From an uncultured Ruminococcus sp. (GTDB taxonomy: Bacteria > Bacillota_A > Clostridia > Oscillospirales > Ruminococcaceae), in contig CALFMA010000155.1 in the NCBI GenBank assembly GCA_937880065.1, positions 1-26,413 of the forward strand: a DNA stretch of 26,413 nt, in the 5' to 3' direction. Of the stretch, positions 7,048 through 15,235 are shown one piece after another. Within the stretch, counting starts at the first letter, position 1. Each line of letters opens with the position of its first letter. The translations under genes were made by a program, and so were the position numbers. Under the pieces are notes generated by a model that worked only from the letters and a program-made list of their open reading frames with translations, was not told the DNA's origin and searched no databases.

Positions 7048-7788
7048 ATGGAAAAAGTTCTTGAAGTCAAGGGACTGTCCAAGCAGTATGCAAAAGTGCT
7101 TGCGGCTGATAAAGTCACCTTTGACATTGGAAAAGGCGAAATATTCGCACTTATAGGACCTAACGGTGCAGGAAAAACAACTACAATTCGTATGATTTCA
7201 ACGTTGCTTATTCCCACCGACGGAGATGCAATTGTAAACGGTCACAGCGTAGTGAAAGAGCCTGAAAAGGTGCGTCAATGCATTACATACCTCCCCGATG
7301 AGGCAGGCGCATATAAAAATATGACAGGTGAAAAATATCTGCGGTTTATGGCAGGACTTTTCTCAAACGATATTGACACAATCAACGGCTATGTTGAACG
7401 TGCAAAGAATATGTGCGGTCTTGGGGAGCGTTTACAGGATAAAATCGGCACATACAGCCGTGGTATGATTCGTAAGCTGCTCCTTTCCCGTGCAGTTATG
7501 ACAAAGCCTGCACTTGCAATTCTTGATGAACCTACCAGCGGACTTGATGTTCTCAACGCTATCGAAATCAGAAAAATGATTAAAAGGCTTGCTGAGGAGG
7601 AGGGAATGTCATTCCTCATCAGCTCCCATAATATGCTTGAAATTGAGTTTGTTTCTCAGCGTGTGGGAATTATTTCCAAGGGACATCTTCACGTCACAGG
7701 TACGGCTGAGGAACTGAAAACACGCTATAATGCGGCAAATCTCGAAGAAGTATTTGAAAGGGTGGTGAACGGTAATGAAGTTCTTTAA
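7048..7788 (+). CDS. natA: ABC transporter ATP-binding protein, NatA-type
   Basis: ATG 7048 follows AAAGGG by 7 bases; upstream in-frame codons back to a TTG lie at the expected transcription start and are not used. The 246-residue ATPase has Walker A GPNGAGKTT (residues 37-45), the signature YSRGMIRK, Walker B ALAILDEPTSGLD and the H-loop SSHNM. It resembles NatA of sodium exporters and related ABC-2 drug or peptide exporters. Its stop overlaps the permease start by 14 bp, which indicates coupled translation of a two-component transporter. Sodium as the substrate is only a family-level possibility, so the symbol is provisional. Confidence 0.88.
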   Translation: MEKVLEVKGLSKQYAKVLAADKVTFDIGKGEIFALIGPNGAGKTTTIRMISTLLIPTDGDAIVNGHSVVKEPEKVRQCITYLPDEAGAYKNMTGEKYLRFMAGLFSNDIDTINGYVERAKNMCGLGERLQDKIGTYSRGMIRKLLLSRAVMTKPALAILDEPTSGLDVLNAIEIRKMIKRLAEEEGMSFLISSHNMLEIEFVSQRVGIISKGHLHVTGTAEELKTRYNAANLEEVFERVVNGNEVL

Positions 7789-9094
7789 TCTTCTTAAAAA
7801 GGAGCTTGCGGAGCTGCTCAATGCCCAGACAATTATCAGCCTTGTGGTTGTAATGGGACTTCTTATGTTTATGGGAAACTTTATGAGTGATACCGTTGAG
7901 GAGGCTGTAAAACAGGAATACTCCGTCACTCTCGTGGACCGTGACAACACGGATTTCACAGCTGATATGAAAGAAAAACTCAAAACATACGGTGCAAAGC
8001 TTGTTGAAGTTACGGATTCCTCAGAGGATTATGCTGAATTGCTGGAAAATGCCGATAAACAGGCTGTTGTAATTCTTCCAAAGGGATTTTCCGAAGCTGT
8101 TGAAAACAACGAATCCCCTGAGATTATCAGCGTAGCAAGAATGAAATCCGCTTCAATGATGTCCAACGTATCGGGCGGAAATATGGGTGCGGTTACTCTA
8201 ATAAACAAGTGCATTTCAGACGTTTTTGCTGAAAATGCAGGGCTTACCGTTGAGGACGTAGCACGTATAAATTCCCCTGTAAAAGTGGTTTCGCAGACTG
8301 TTGTAAGTGATAAATCCGCAGAGATTGCCTCTGAGGCGGTAATGAGCAAGATTATGATGCAGAATATGATGCTCCCAATTATCGTTTTTGTACTTATTAT
8401 GATGACTTCACAGGGACTTATGAGTGGAATTTCCAATGAGAAAATCGACAAGACTCTTGAAACTCTCCTCTCCGCACCTGTATCGAGAACGGCTATTCTC
8501 GGCTCAAAAATGCTTGCAGCGGCTCTCGTTGCAATGCTCAATGCGGTGTGCTTTATGTTCGGATTTTCCTCAATGATGTCAACTGCAACGGAAGAAGCGA
8601 CAGCTGATATTTCAAGTGCATTGACAGAAATTATGCCTACAGAACAGGCTTTGGAGCAGTTGGGACTTTCCCTTGGAATTGGCGATTATATCCTTGTGGG
8701 AATTCAGCTTTTCCTTACAATTATGATTTGCCTCTGTCTGTCGCTGATGCTTGGCTCATTGATAAACGACGCAAAGCAGGCACAGACAATGATTATGCCT
8801 CTTATGTTCGGTGCAATGATTCCCTACATTATATCTATGATTGGCGATATTAATGCACTTCCCATTGCGGCAAGAATTTTTGTATATGCAATTCCTTTCA
8901 CACATACATTCTCCGCAATTCCAAATCTGATGTTCGGAAATTATACAATTTTCTATATCGGTCTTGCATATCAGGCAATTGTTTTCGTGATTTGTATGTA
9001 TCTTGCACTCCGTCTGTTCAAATCGGATAAAATTCTTACAACTTCTCTTAATTTCGGTCAGAAGTCGAAGTATAAAAAGGCGAAGAAAAGCTAA
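7775..9094 (+). CDS. natB: ABC-2 permease, NatB/YhaP-type
   Basis: This 439-residue membrane protein begins with a cytoplasmic stretch and one helix (about 18-38), followed by an extracytoplasmic region of about 150 residues with YSVTLVDRDNTDF and AVVILPKGFSEAV. Five or six helices follow from about residue 200, with EKIDKTLETLLSAPVSRT between the first two. This is the standard ABC-2 exporter topology of NatB and YhaP. The GGTGGTG site is 7 bases upstream and lies inside the ATPase gene. The substrate is not evident (sodium, peptide or drug). A terminator follows within 25 bp. Confidence 0.87.
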   Translation: MKFFNLLKKELAELLNAQTIISLVVVMGLLMFMGNFMSDTVEEAVKQEYSVTLVDRDNTDFTADMKEKLKTYGAKLVEVTDSSEDYAELLENADKQAVVILPKGFSEAVENNESPEIISVARMKSASMMSNVSGGNMGAVTLINKCISDVFAENAGLTVEDVARINSPVKVVSQTVVSDKSAEIASEAVMSKIMMQNMMLPIIVFVLIMMTSQGLMSGISNEKIDKTLETLLSAPVSRTAILGSKMLAAALVAMLNAVCFMFGFSSMMSTATEEATADISSALTEIMPTEQALEQLGLSLGIGDYILVGIQLFLTIMICLCLSLMLGSLINDAKQAQTMIMPLMFGAMIPYIISMIGDINALPIAARIFVYAIPFTHTFSAIPNLMFGNYTIFYIGLAYQAIVFVICMYLALRLFKSDKILTTSLNFGQKSKYKKAKKS

Positions 9095-9117
9095 TGACTG
9101 AGAAAAAATAATAACCT

Positions 9118-9156
9118 TACCGCACAGAATACACGTTATTTTGTGCGGTATTTTTT
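9118..9156 (+). terminator. Terminator of the NatA/NatB-type operon
   Basis: A 9-bp perfect stem, TACCGCACA with TGTGCGGTA, has a 15-nt loop and is followed by six T. Confidence 0.85.
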
Positions 9157-9183
9157 GGGGCATTATACTTTCTACATTAAGAA

Positions 9184-9289
9184 TTTAATGATAAACGATA
9201 AATATTTATCGGTAATTTTTCACAAAGGAAACCCTGAAAATCTACCCTTGTATTGTGCAAACGTATAATATTTAATGTTTATCATTAAA
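9184..9289. promoter_or_regulatory. Nested palindromes, likely operators of the DUF2975-XRE operon
   Basis: TTTAATGATAAAC (9184-9196) and its exact reverse complement GTTTATCATTAAA (9277-9289) flank the region. The first overlaps the perfect 16-bp palindrome CGATAAATATTTATCG (9196-9211). The second is part of TTTAATG-TTTAT-CATTAAA (9271-9289), which ends 7 bp before the -35 box. The dyads could bind the small XRE protein encoded downstream. The rest of the 9157-9420 gap holds the promoter and a leader of about 90 nt with no other feature seen. Confidence 0.5.
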
Positions 9290-9295
9290 AATCTG

Positions 9296-9324
9296 TTGAC
9301 AAACGTAAAATAGTGTGGTATTAT
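9296..9324 (+). promoter_or_regulatory. Promoter of the DUF2975-XRE operon
   Basis: TTGACA at 9296-9301, a 17-bp spacer and TATTAT at 9319-9324 with a TGG extension just before the -10 box. Confidence 0.8.
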
Positions 9325-9420
9325 ATAATCACAGCAAGGGGAACGGAAAAAACTTCCCCGAAAAAAGGAACAAAAGAGCGCTCATATAAGTTCCGTAAAG
9401 AATTATTGGAGGGTTTATTT

Positions 9421-10113
9421 ATGAACAGCACAAAAAATATTGACTATGTAAAGAGAATCAACACACTTGGCAAGGTGAGCAAAATTATCCTTATCATAAT
9501 GCGTATAGCCTGCATTGTGGGTATTGTTGCAACGATTGTGGGCGGTATATTCTGCATTGCAGTACTTCCGTCAGACAGCACCGCAATTACATCAAAGGGC
9601 AGTGCAAGCTATGAATTCATCGTTGATACGGCAAAGCTTCCAAGTTATGTAGAAATTGAAAGCGGTGTAGATATTGGCGAGGATAATTTAGATACCGAAT
9701 TTGAATTTTTGGGTACAGAATTTTCCATAAAGGATATTGAATCAGAAGAGGACGGCATTGAAAAATACACCTTTGACGCTCATTATAATGCCCAAAACAG
9801 CACATTGTTCAAATACGGTGTGGCAGGTGTTTGTTTTGCTGCGGCTTTATACATTGTTTTTACCCTTATTGTGGTTATCTTTGCAGGCAAGCTTGCAAAG
9901 GCTCTTGAAAAATGTCAGTCACCCTTTGAGGAAAGCGTTACAAAGGCTATGAAGCACTTTGCGTTATCTCTCCTTATCCCATTTGTATTTATGATTGCTG
10001 AAAATGGAATTTTGAATCTTTCAGTATTCCTCGCCATTCTTGCAGTTATTATTTTCTCTTATATTTTCAGCTATGGTGCAAAATTACAGCAGGAATCAGA
10101 TGAAACGCTTTAA
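9421..10113 (+). CDS. DUF2975 family membrane protein
   Basis: ATG 9421 is preceded by GGAGGG at the proper distance; open codons further upstream overlap the promoter. The 230-residue protein has four hydrophobic segments (about 22-48, 128-152, 178-200 and 205-228). Between the first and second is a polar, acidic loop of about 80 residues. CQSPFEESVTKAM and the C-terminal FSYGAKLQQESDETL are typical of DUF2975 proteins, as is the small XRE regulator directly downstream. The loop is longer than usual for this family in my judgement. The family function is not known; the pair is widespread in Firmicutes. Confidence 0.82.
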   Translation: MNSTKNIDYVKRINTLGKVSKIILIIMRIACIVGIVATIVGGIFCIAVLPSDSTAITSKGSASYEFIVDTAKLPSYVEIESGVDIGEDNLDTEFEFLGTEFSIKDIESEEDGIEKYTFDAHYNAQNSTLFKYGVAGVCFAAALYIVFTLIVVIFAGKLAKALEKCQSPFEESVTKAMKHFALSLLIPFVFMIAENGILNLSVFLAILAVIIFSYIFSYGAKLQQESDETL

Positions 10114-10125
10114 GGAGGGGGAAAT

Positions 10126-10353
10126 ATGTCGATTATACTAAGACTTGACAGAGTAATGGCAGACAGAAAAATCAGCCTTAACGAGCTGAGTGACCGTGTG
10201 GGAGTGAGTAACGTAAACCTCTCAAAGCTTAAAACGGGCAAGGTTAGTGCAATTCGCTTTTCTACTCTCAACGCTATATGCAAGGCACTTTCCTGTCAGC
10301 CGGGGGATATTCTCGAATTTATTGATGATGACGAGGATATGGACAATGCGTAA
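10126..10353 (+). CDS. Small XRE/Cro family regulator (YozG-like)
   Basis: This 75-residue protein consists almost entirely of one helix-turn-helix: ADRKISLNELSDRVGVSNVN followed by LSKLKTGKVSAIRFSTL and CKALSCQPGDILEFI. This is the compact XRE type that accompanies DUF2975 proteins. It starts 12 bp after the membrane protein, behind GGAGGGGG, so the two form an operon. It probably represses that operon through the upstream dyads. Its last two codons and stop (AAT GCG TAA) lie inside a dispersed intergenic repeat, so the C-terminal Asn-Ala may have been supplied by the repeat. Confidence 0.88.
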   Translation: MSIILRLDRVMADRKISLNELSDRVGVSNVNLSKLKTGKVSAIRFSTLNAICKALSCQPGDILEFIDDDEDMDNA

Positions 10354-10405
10354 TGCGTAATTATTAAAAAAGCCATTAGCCTTTAGCTTTTAGCTATTAG
10401 CTTTT
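10345..10405 (+). repeat. Composite intergenic repeat, copy A
   Basis: AATGCGTAATGCGTAATT, then four heptameric units of the form TTAGCNN (TTAGCCT, TTAGCTT, TTAGCTA, TTAGCTT) up to the GGACGG-stem terminator. Related copies are at 10589-10676, 18060-18161 and 24656-24716. The stop codon of the XRE gene is inside the repeat. Confidence 0.8.
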
Positions 10406-10407
10406 CA

Positions 10408-10440
10408 GGACGGCAGTCTTAACGATTGCCGTCCGTTTTT
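10408..10440 (+). terminator. GGACGG-stem terminator, forward
   Basis: GGACGGCAGTC pairs with GATTGCCGTCC over 11 bp (one wobble), has a 5-nt loop and is followed by GTTTTT. Its stem is shared with the terminators at 10551, 15198, 18162 and 24620. Confidence 0.88.
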
Positions 10441-10458
10441 GTGTGTGATGATATATTT

Positions 10459-10535
10459 TGTAGGGGCTGCCTTTGTCAGTCCGCAATTTAATGTAATATA
10501 GTCGATTTTGTGTAAGGCGGATATTATCCGCCAGC
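10459..10535. repeat. REP-like sequence with GGCGGATA palindrome
   Basis: TGTAGGGG occurs near 10460 and the palindrome GGCGGATATTATCCGCC at 10517-10533. The same elements recur at 15236-15275, and a TGTAGGG-headed palindrome with a different stem is at 18241-18268. Each sits just after a GGACGG-stem terminator. It fills the centre of the convergent gap 10354-10672; nothing else was seen there. Confidence 0.6.
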
Positions 10536-10550
10536 TGATGAAAGGCTTTA

Positions 10551-10587
10551 AAACAGAAAATGGACGGCAGAAACAAATCCACCGTCC
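10551..10587 (-). terminator. GGACGG-stem terminator, reverse (dockerin gene)
   Basis: Read on the minus strand, GGACGGTGGA pairs with TCTGCCGTCC over 10 bp (wobbles allowed), followed by ATTTTCTGTTTT. It ends transcription of the dockerin gene and faces the forward terminator at 10408-10440. Confidence 0.8.
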
Positions 10588-10588
10588 A

Positions 10589-10676
10589 TAATTCTATATT
10601 CTGAATTTATCTGCCGTTCCAAAAGCTAACAGCTAACGGCTAAAAGCTAAAGGCTCATTAAATAATTACGCATTAA
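10589..10676 (-). repeat. Composite intergenic repeat, copy B
   Basis: On the minus strand it reads TAATGCGTAATT, then TTTAATGAGCC, heptameric TTAGC units, then GGAACGGCAGATAAATTC and the tract leading to the terminator at 10551-10587. It is nearly identical to 18077-18161. The TAA stop of the dockerin gene is its first three bases. Confidence 0.82.
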
Positions 10677-13600
10677 TTCAACGCTGTTCCGCCTGTGAGA
10701 GTTCCGCCGCAAGCCGCAAGTTGTGAATCATCAACATTCTGGAAATATGTTGAACCGCTTAATTCGCCGCCTGTGTAGAATTTTCCGCTTACGTTTGAAC
10801 CGCCTGCCTTGAAGTTGCTTACATTTTTGCCTGCAATAAATGAAACAATAACCTTATTGTCAGAGCCTACAAGTGAAATTCTTGTACCCTTGCTTGCAGA
10901 GCCGCTTGCACTGACAGATGCGGTAAGGCTTCCGCCTCCCATTCCGCCAAAGCCGCCGCCCATGCCGCCTGAGCCTGTATTTTCAACCCATATGCCTCCT
11001 GTACAGCTCTTTGTGCCGTCACAGTCGAAAGCCTCATTGCCGTTTGTTACGCAATATCCGCCTGAAATTGTCAATGAGCCGTTGGAGTCGAATCCGTCGT
11101 GGTCGCCGTCAGCTACATTCACAAGGGCAAATCCGCCTTTGAGATTGAGAGAATAGCTGCCGCCGCCAGTCTGCATTCCGCCTGGTCGCCAACCCATATT
11201 ATTGCCGCCGCCTGAGCCGTCAGCACCGCCAGCCGCATTGAATCCGTCATCGGTTGTGTTGCAGATAACAGTTCCGCTGTTCATTGTGATATTGAGTCCC
11301 TCGATACCCTCATAGCCTTTTGATACGATAATCTGAACATCGTCAAAAGTATCGGCTGTACCCTGTCCGATTGTTACCTTGTGGTCGGAATGAACACCGT
11401 CATCGGCTGTGGCAAGCTTCATAACACCGCCTAAAAGATTCATAGCACCGCCGCAATGAATAGCGTCATCTGAGGAATCAACGGTAATTGTGCCGCCGTT
11501 TATGGTAATATCACCAACGCTCTGCCATGTAGTACCTGCCGCATCGTAAAGTCCAACCGCCTTTATGCCCTTTGCGGAAACATCGGGAGAAGCTGTAGAA
11601 GAACTGCCTCCCCAGCCACCTGTATTGCCTGAAACAGTGCCTGAGAAGCCTGAACCCTCATATGTGTAAATGTCGATAGTACCGCCGTTTATGATAACGC
11701 TCTGCTCGCCCTGAATACCGTCAGCGTGGGAGTTTATATCAAGTGTACCGCCGTTGATTGTGACATTTCCGTAAGCCTTATCAGCTGTTGAAGCGTCAGT
11801 TCCCGTGGACTTGATACCGTCACCCTGCTTGGTATTAACTGTGAGTTTAAGTGCGGAAAAGTCCGTATCTGCGGCATTTCCAACAGTTACGCTGTCCTTT
11901 CCTCTCAAACCGTCATCAACGGCATTAACTGTAATTGTTCCGTTGTAAATTTTTAAATCGTTCTTGCAAACGATTGCGTCCGACACGTTGCCGTTAACCG
12001 TGAGAGTGCCTGAACCCTTGATTTTAAGGTCATCTTTTGAGAAGATTGCACCCTCAACGGTAACGGTTTCGCCGTCACTGTTTGTGTAACTTTCGGTATG
12101 TGCAGTACCGTCAGAGATTATATTTTCAGTGCCAGCCTTTGCAACTATCTGCACCTCATCACCGATTGAATTAACGAAGATAGGTGCGGTTTTACTGTTT
12201 GAAATATCAGCTCCCATAAAGTCAAGCTGAACTATGCCCTCGGGGTATGCAGTCTTGTCAACGTCAATGTAAATCTGAACGTCCTTAGCTGCACCTGATA
12301 CAGCAAATGTTCCCGGCTGAGAAATTGTAAGCTTTCCGTCAGCAGATGAAGCCACAGCCGCAGGAGCGTCCGAGAGAATTGAAGCACCGTTAAGAGTTAT
12401 ACTATAGCCGTCAGCAGGTGCAGGTGTGTCTGTGCCTGTATCTGTGGGAGGAACTGCCGCAGAGGGATTAACCTCGTTGAAAGTATTGAGAACTGCTGAT
12501 ACAGCAAATTTAAAGTTGGTACTGCCGTGCATAACAGCTGAGCTGTTTGATACGTTTGTGAATGATAATTCCTTGCCTGTTGTATAGTCGGGAGTGCTGA
12601 GAAGAACGTATTTATACTTCTTTGTAAACTCAAATCCACCGAAGGAATTAGCCTTTTTCCAACAGCCGTCAGTTTCAGTTGAATCAACACAGTTGAGGAG
12701 AAGCGTATTCTGGGTTGTGCCTGTCATAAGCGTGGAATCAACCTGATTATCCGTAGCTGTAGCCGCAACCTTACCACCTGTGATGTTAACACCAATAACA
12801 GCAGTAAGACCTCTGTCACCGCCTGCAACAAGAGTTCCCCCTGAAATATCAATGGTAGTTTCTGCCTGTACAGCGTCATTTCCAGCCTTTATGGAAACTG
12901 TACCGCCCTCAATGGCAACATCGCCCTTTGAGGATTTCAGACCGTCACCCTCAGCGTCAATATTGAGGATTGCTGTTTCCTTTACAGTTACGGACTTTTT
13001 GCCGTTTACAGCGTTTGTCTTGTCAGTAGAATTGAGAGTGTCGATATTTACAGTTCCGCTTGTGAACTTAATGTCGTTGTTGCAGACGAGGGCATTCTGT
13101 GTATTTGCAGTAATTGTAAGCACACCTGTACCCTTTTCGCCGCCCTTGAATGTAATATCGTCCTTAGCCTCAATAACAGCTGCACCAAGCCAATCACCTG
13201 CATAAGCTGTATCGCCGTCGGAAATTGTATTTTCTGTACCGTCAACGATATTTACAGAAGTATTCTCCGCATTTGTTATGAGAATTGCAGGTGCGGATTT
13301 ACCTGTAATATTTGCACCGTTGAGGAAGATTTTTACAGTTTCGGCATCAGCCACTTCATCGGCAATATTTACGTTAATCTGACCGTCGGCAAGTGTACCG
13401 TCAACCCAGAATTCACCTGAATGGCTGATAGTGATAACGCCGCCGTTAACCTCGGCATAATCGCCCTCAACAGTAGCAGAATCGCCATTGAGATGAATGA
13501 GAGTTTTAGCTGTAACGGGATTTTCCGTACCCTGTCCGTCTTTCCAGCTTTCGGGGAGAGTGCTGATAAGCTTTGCGTCAAGTCTTTGGATAGAAATTCC

Positions 13601-13843
13601 GTCCACAACGGTAATACCGTCACCTCTGTTGTAGACATCGGCATTGTTCATACCTTTTTCTGAAAGGGGATACTTATCGGGATTTGCAAGATTCTGGAAA
13701 ATAGCAGATGCATCGGCAATTGAAACGACTCCGTCACAATTGGCGTCACCGTAAACTACATCAGCAGCCTGTGCAGCTGTAGCTGAAAGTGTTGCAATTA
13801 TAGCAGCAGAAGAAAATCCCAATAACAATTTTTTCTTATTCAT
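10673..13843 (-). CDS. Secreted dockerin protein with two Cthe_2159-like carbohydrate-binding beta-helix regions
   Basis: This 1056-residue exported protein starts with a signal peptide (KKK, a hydrophobic core, cleavage near AQA at 24-26). Residues about 30-97 are a dockerin. Its first calcium loop is D33-N35-D37-G38-D44; its second, DVYNRGDGITVVD, is the Ruminococcus variant. Dockerins attach proteins to cohesins of a cellulosome-like scaffold. Two long repetitive regions follow (about 113-455 and 480-1056), split by a Pro/Thr-rich linker near 465-478. They are full of short strands such as GGTVSI and GGTLDI and of DDGL/DDAI turns, the pattern of the Cthe_2159 family of beta-helix cellulose or pectin binders. 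A Gly/Met-rich tract lies near 980. No catalytic residues are evident. AAAGGAG precedes the ATG. Confidence 0.85.
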   Translation of the reverse strand: MNKKKLLLGFSSAAIIATLSATAAQAADVVYGDANCDGVVSIADASAIFQNLANPDKYPLSEKGMNNADVYNRGDGITVVDGISIQRLDAKLISTLPESWKDGQGTENPVTAKTLIHLNGDSATVEGDYAEVNGGVITISHSGEFWVDGTLADGQINVNIADEVADAETVKIFLNGANITGKSAPAILITNAENTSVNIVDGTENTISDGDTAYAGDWLGAAVIEAKDDITFKGGEKGTGVLTITANTQNALVCNNDIKFTSGTVNIDTLNSTDKTNAVNGKKSVTVKETAILNIDAEGDGLKSSKGDVAIEGGTVSIKAGNDAVQAETTIDISGGTLVAGGDRGLTAVIGVNITGGKVAATATDNQVDSTLMTGTTQNTLLLNCVDSTETDGCWKKANSFGGFEFTKKYKYVLLSTPDYTTGKELSFTNVSNSSAVMHGSTNFKFAVSAVLNTFNEVNPSAAVPPTDTGTDTPAPADGYSITLNGASILSDAPAAVASSADGKLTISQPGTFAVSGAAKDVQIYIDVDKTAYPEGIVQLDFMGADISNSKTAPIFVNSIGDEVQIVAKAGTENIISDGTAHTESYTNSDGETVTVEGAIFSKDDLKIKGSGTLTVNGNVSDAIVCKNDLKIYNGTITVNAVDDGLRGKDSVTVGNAADTDFSALKLTVNTKQGDGIKSTGTDASTADKAYGNVTINGGTLDINSHADGIQGEQSVIINGGTIDIYTYEGSGFSGTVSGNTGGWGGSSSTASPDVSAKGIKAVGLYDAAGTTWQSVGDITINGGTITVDSSDDAIHCGGAMNLLGGVMKLATADDGVHSDHKVTIGQGTADTFDDVQIIVSKGYEGIEGLNITMNSGTVICNTTDDGFNAAGGADGSGGGNNMGWRPGGMQTGGGSYSLNLKGGFALVNVADGDHDGFDSNGSLTISGGYCVTNGNEAFDCDGTKSCTGGIWVENTGSGGMGGGFGGMGGGSLTASVSASGSASKGTRISLVGSDNKVIVSFIAGKNVSNFKAGGSNVSGKFYTGGELSGSTYFQNVDDSQLAACGGTLTGGTALN

Positions 13844-14114
13844 AGCAAAAAACTCCTTTTTAATTATTCTTTTTCACTATACTATTGCTATCTTTTTTTA
13901 TAATTATAGAGTAATTGCCTTAAAATAATCTTAAATTCCGTAATATTTTATGCGAAATTTTCGTTTTAAACATTGTTTTCAGCCGCTGTTTATATGGGCG
14001 GAGATTATATGCCACTTTTAATCCAAAGGCTAAAAATGACACATATGAGGATTATAATTGACCAAAAATTGCTATGGCTATTTGTGTAGTATCAACAAAG
14101 TTTTTGCGTTGGTA
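13844..14114. other. AT-rich divergent intergenic region
   Basis: This is the region between the divergent dockerin and AraC genes, apart from the AraC promoter and leader. A reverse-strand TATAAT at 13903-13908 could be the -10 box of the dockerin gene, but no good -35 box is visible. No gene, palindrome of note or repeat from the other intergenic regions was seen. Confidence 0.4.
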
Positions 14115-14143
14115 TTTACAAATTAGACGAAATGATGTATAAT
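14115..14143 (+). promoter_or_regulatory. Promoter of the AraC regulator gene
   Basis: TTTACA at 14115-14120, a 17-bp spacer and TATAAT at 14138-14143. The resulting leader is about 140 nt and contains the hairpin ATTGCTG-A-CAGCAAT at 14226-14240. Confidence 0.7.
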
Positions 14144-14272
14144 TATAGTATGAAAAAACGAGGAAAAATAGCTTGATTTGTGGAAAATCCAAGCAATTTT
14201 AAGATTTTGGGATGATTTATTAAAAATTGCTGACAGCAATAATTGTATACCCTTTATAGAGAGGGAGTCGGC

Positions 14273-14287
14273 ATGAAAGGAGAATGA
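14273..14287 (+). CDS. Possible four-codon leader minicistron (MKGE)
   Basis: ATG AAA GGA GAA TGA has its own GAGAGGGAG site 5 bases upstream and ends one base before the AraC ATG at 14289. Its codons include the AAAGGAG ribosome binding site of the AraC gene. Ribosomes translating it would occupy the main start site, so it may tune AraC translation. It could equally be a chance ATG. Confidence 0.3.
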   Translation: MKGE

Positions 14288-14288
14288 T

Positions 14289-15152
14289 ATGATAAAGCAT
14301 CTTACGGGCGATTTTGAAACTGTTGAATACGACAGCAAACGTTCATTTCTGCTATACGATAATCACGAAACCGAAATGTATCCTGTTCATTGGCATGAAG
14401 CCTTGGAAATAATTATGCCCCTTGAAAATCATTACGTTGTAACTGTGGGCGATACAGAATATGATATTCCCGTAAATGATGTCCTTATCATTCCTTCCGG
14501 TGAACTTCATAAAATGCCCCAGCTTATTCCGGGACGGCGACTTATTTTCCAATGCGCTTCAAACGCACTTTCGGGAGTTGCTGCAATTGAATCGGTAATG
14601 CGTGGAGTTTCTCAGCCGCTGCTCATTAACAGGGAGCTTGACAAGGAACTGCACAGCCTTGCGAAGAAAACTCTGCTTGACATTCTCAGCCTGAATTCAA
14701 AGCGTAATGAACTTGCAGATGTGAAGATTTACATTTCTCTTGTAAATCTGCTTACGGCGGTAAGGGAGCAGCAGCTTGAAAAGAGCCGTCAGCTTCTGGA
14801 GTTTGACGATATTAAGCTTGATGAGTACAGCGAGAAATTTGACGATGTTATGAAGTATATCGACGCAAATTATATGTACGACATTTCCCTTGAACGGCTT
14901 GCAAAGGTGGCAGGGTACAGCAAATATCATTTTTCACGCATTTTCAAGCAGTATAATTCTATGTCCTATCTCCAGTACATCAATGCAAGGCGAACTAAGG
15001 CGGCGGAGCATCTTCTGCTTGACCCGAATTTAAGCATCACCGATGTGGCAATGCAGGCAGGCTTCAAGAGCCTTACCACGTTCAACCGCATTTTCAAGGA
15101 GATTAAGCATTGTACTCCCACGGATTTCAAAAAGCTGTTTCTTGCACAATAA
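14289..15152 (+). CDS. AraC family transcriptional regulator with cupin-like sensor
   Basis: This 287-residue cytoplasmic regulator starts behind AAAGGAG. The N-terminal ~150 residues form a cupin-type ligand-binding fold (MYPVHWHEALEIIMPLENHY, IPSGELHKMP). Residues about 185-285 carry the two AraC helix-turn-helix motifs: SLERLAKVAGYSKYHFSRIF, and SITDVAMQAGFKSLTTFNRI followed by TPTDFKKL. Such proteins usually activate sugar-use or polysaccharide genes. The divergent dockerin gene is an attractive target because the two share a 445-bp intergenic region, but no operator was identified. A GGACGG-stem terminator follows. Confidence 0.9.
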   Translation: MIKHLTGDFETVEYDSKRSFLLYDNHETEMYPVHWHEALEIIMPLENHYVVTVGDTEYDIPVNDVLIIPSGELHKMPQLIPGRRLIFQCASNALSGVAAIESVMRGVSQPLLINRELDKELHSLAKKTLLDILSLNSKRNELADVKIYISLVNLLTAVREQQLEKSRQLLEFDDIKLDEYSEKFDDVMKYIDANYMYDISLERLAKVAGYSKYHFSRIFKQYNSMSYLQYINARRTKAAEHLLLDPNLSITDVAMQAGFKSLTTFNRIFKEIKHCTPTDFKKLFLAQ

Positions 15153-15197
15153 TATGCAAATCGGACGCTTTTTCGAGAAAAATCAGATACAAAACAA

Positions 15198-15230
15198 GGA
15201 CGGCAGCTATTCGGCTGCCGTCCAATTTGT
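15198..15230 (+). terminator. GGACGG-stem terminator after AraC gene
   Basis: A perfect 10-bp stem, GGACGGCAGC with GCTGCCGTCC, has a 6-nt loop and is followed by a modest T-rich tract (AATTTGTTT). Confidence 0.75.
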
Positions 15231-15235
15231 TTCGC

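Noticed and set aside
8029..8541. A 170-codon reverse-strand open frame inside the NatB-type permease gene
   Set aside because: It lies fully within a well-supported forward gene, has no ribosome binding site, and its Ser/Thr/Ile-rich composition is that of an antisense shadow.
10374..10405. Short tandem TTAGC repeats considered as a CRISPR array
   Set aside because: Units are 7 bp and contiguous with no spacers, far from CRISPR repeat size, and no cas genes are present.
12780..13205. A 141-codon forward open frame opposite the dockerin gene
   Set aside because: Shadow of the repetitive beta-helix coding sequence; the Pro/Ser/Val-rich translation mirrors the Gly/Thr-rich codons of the real gene.
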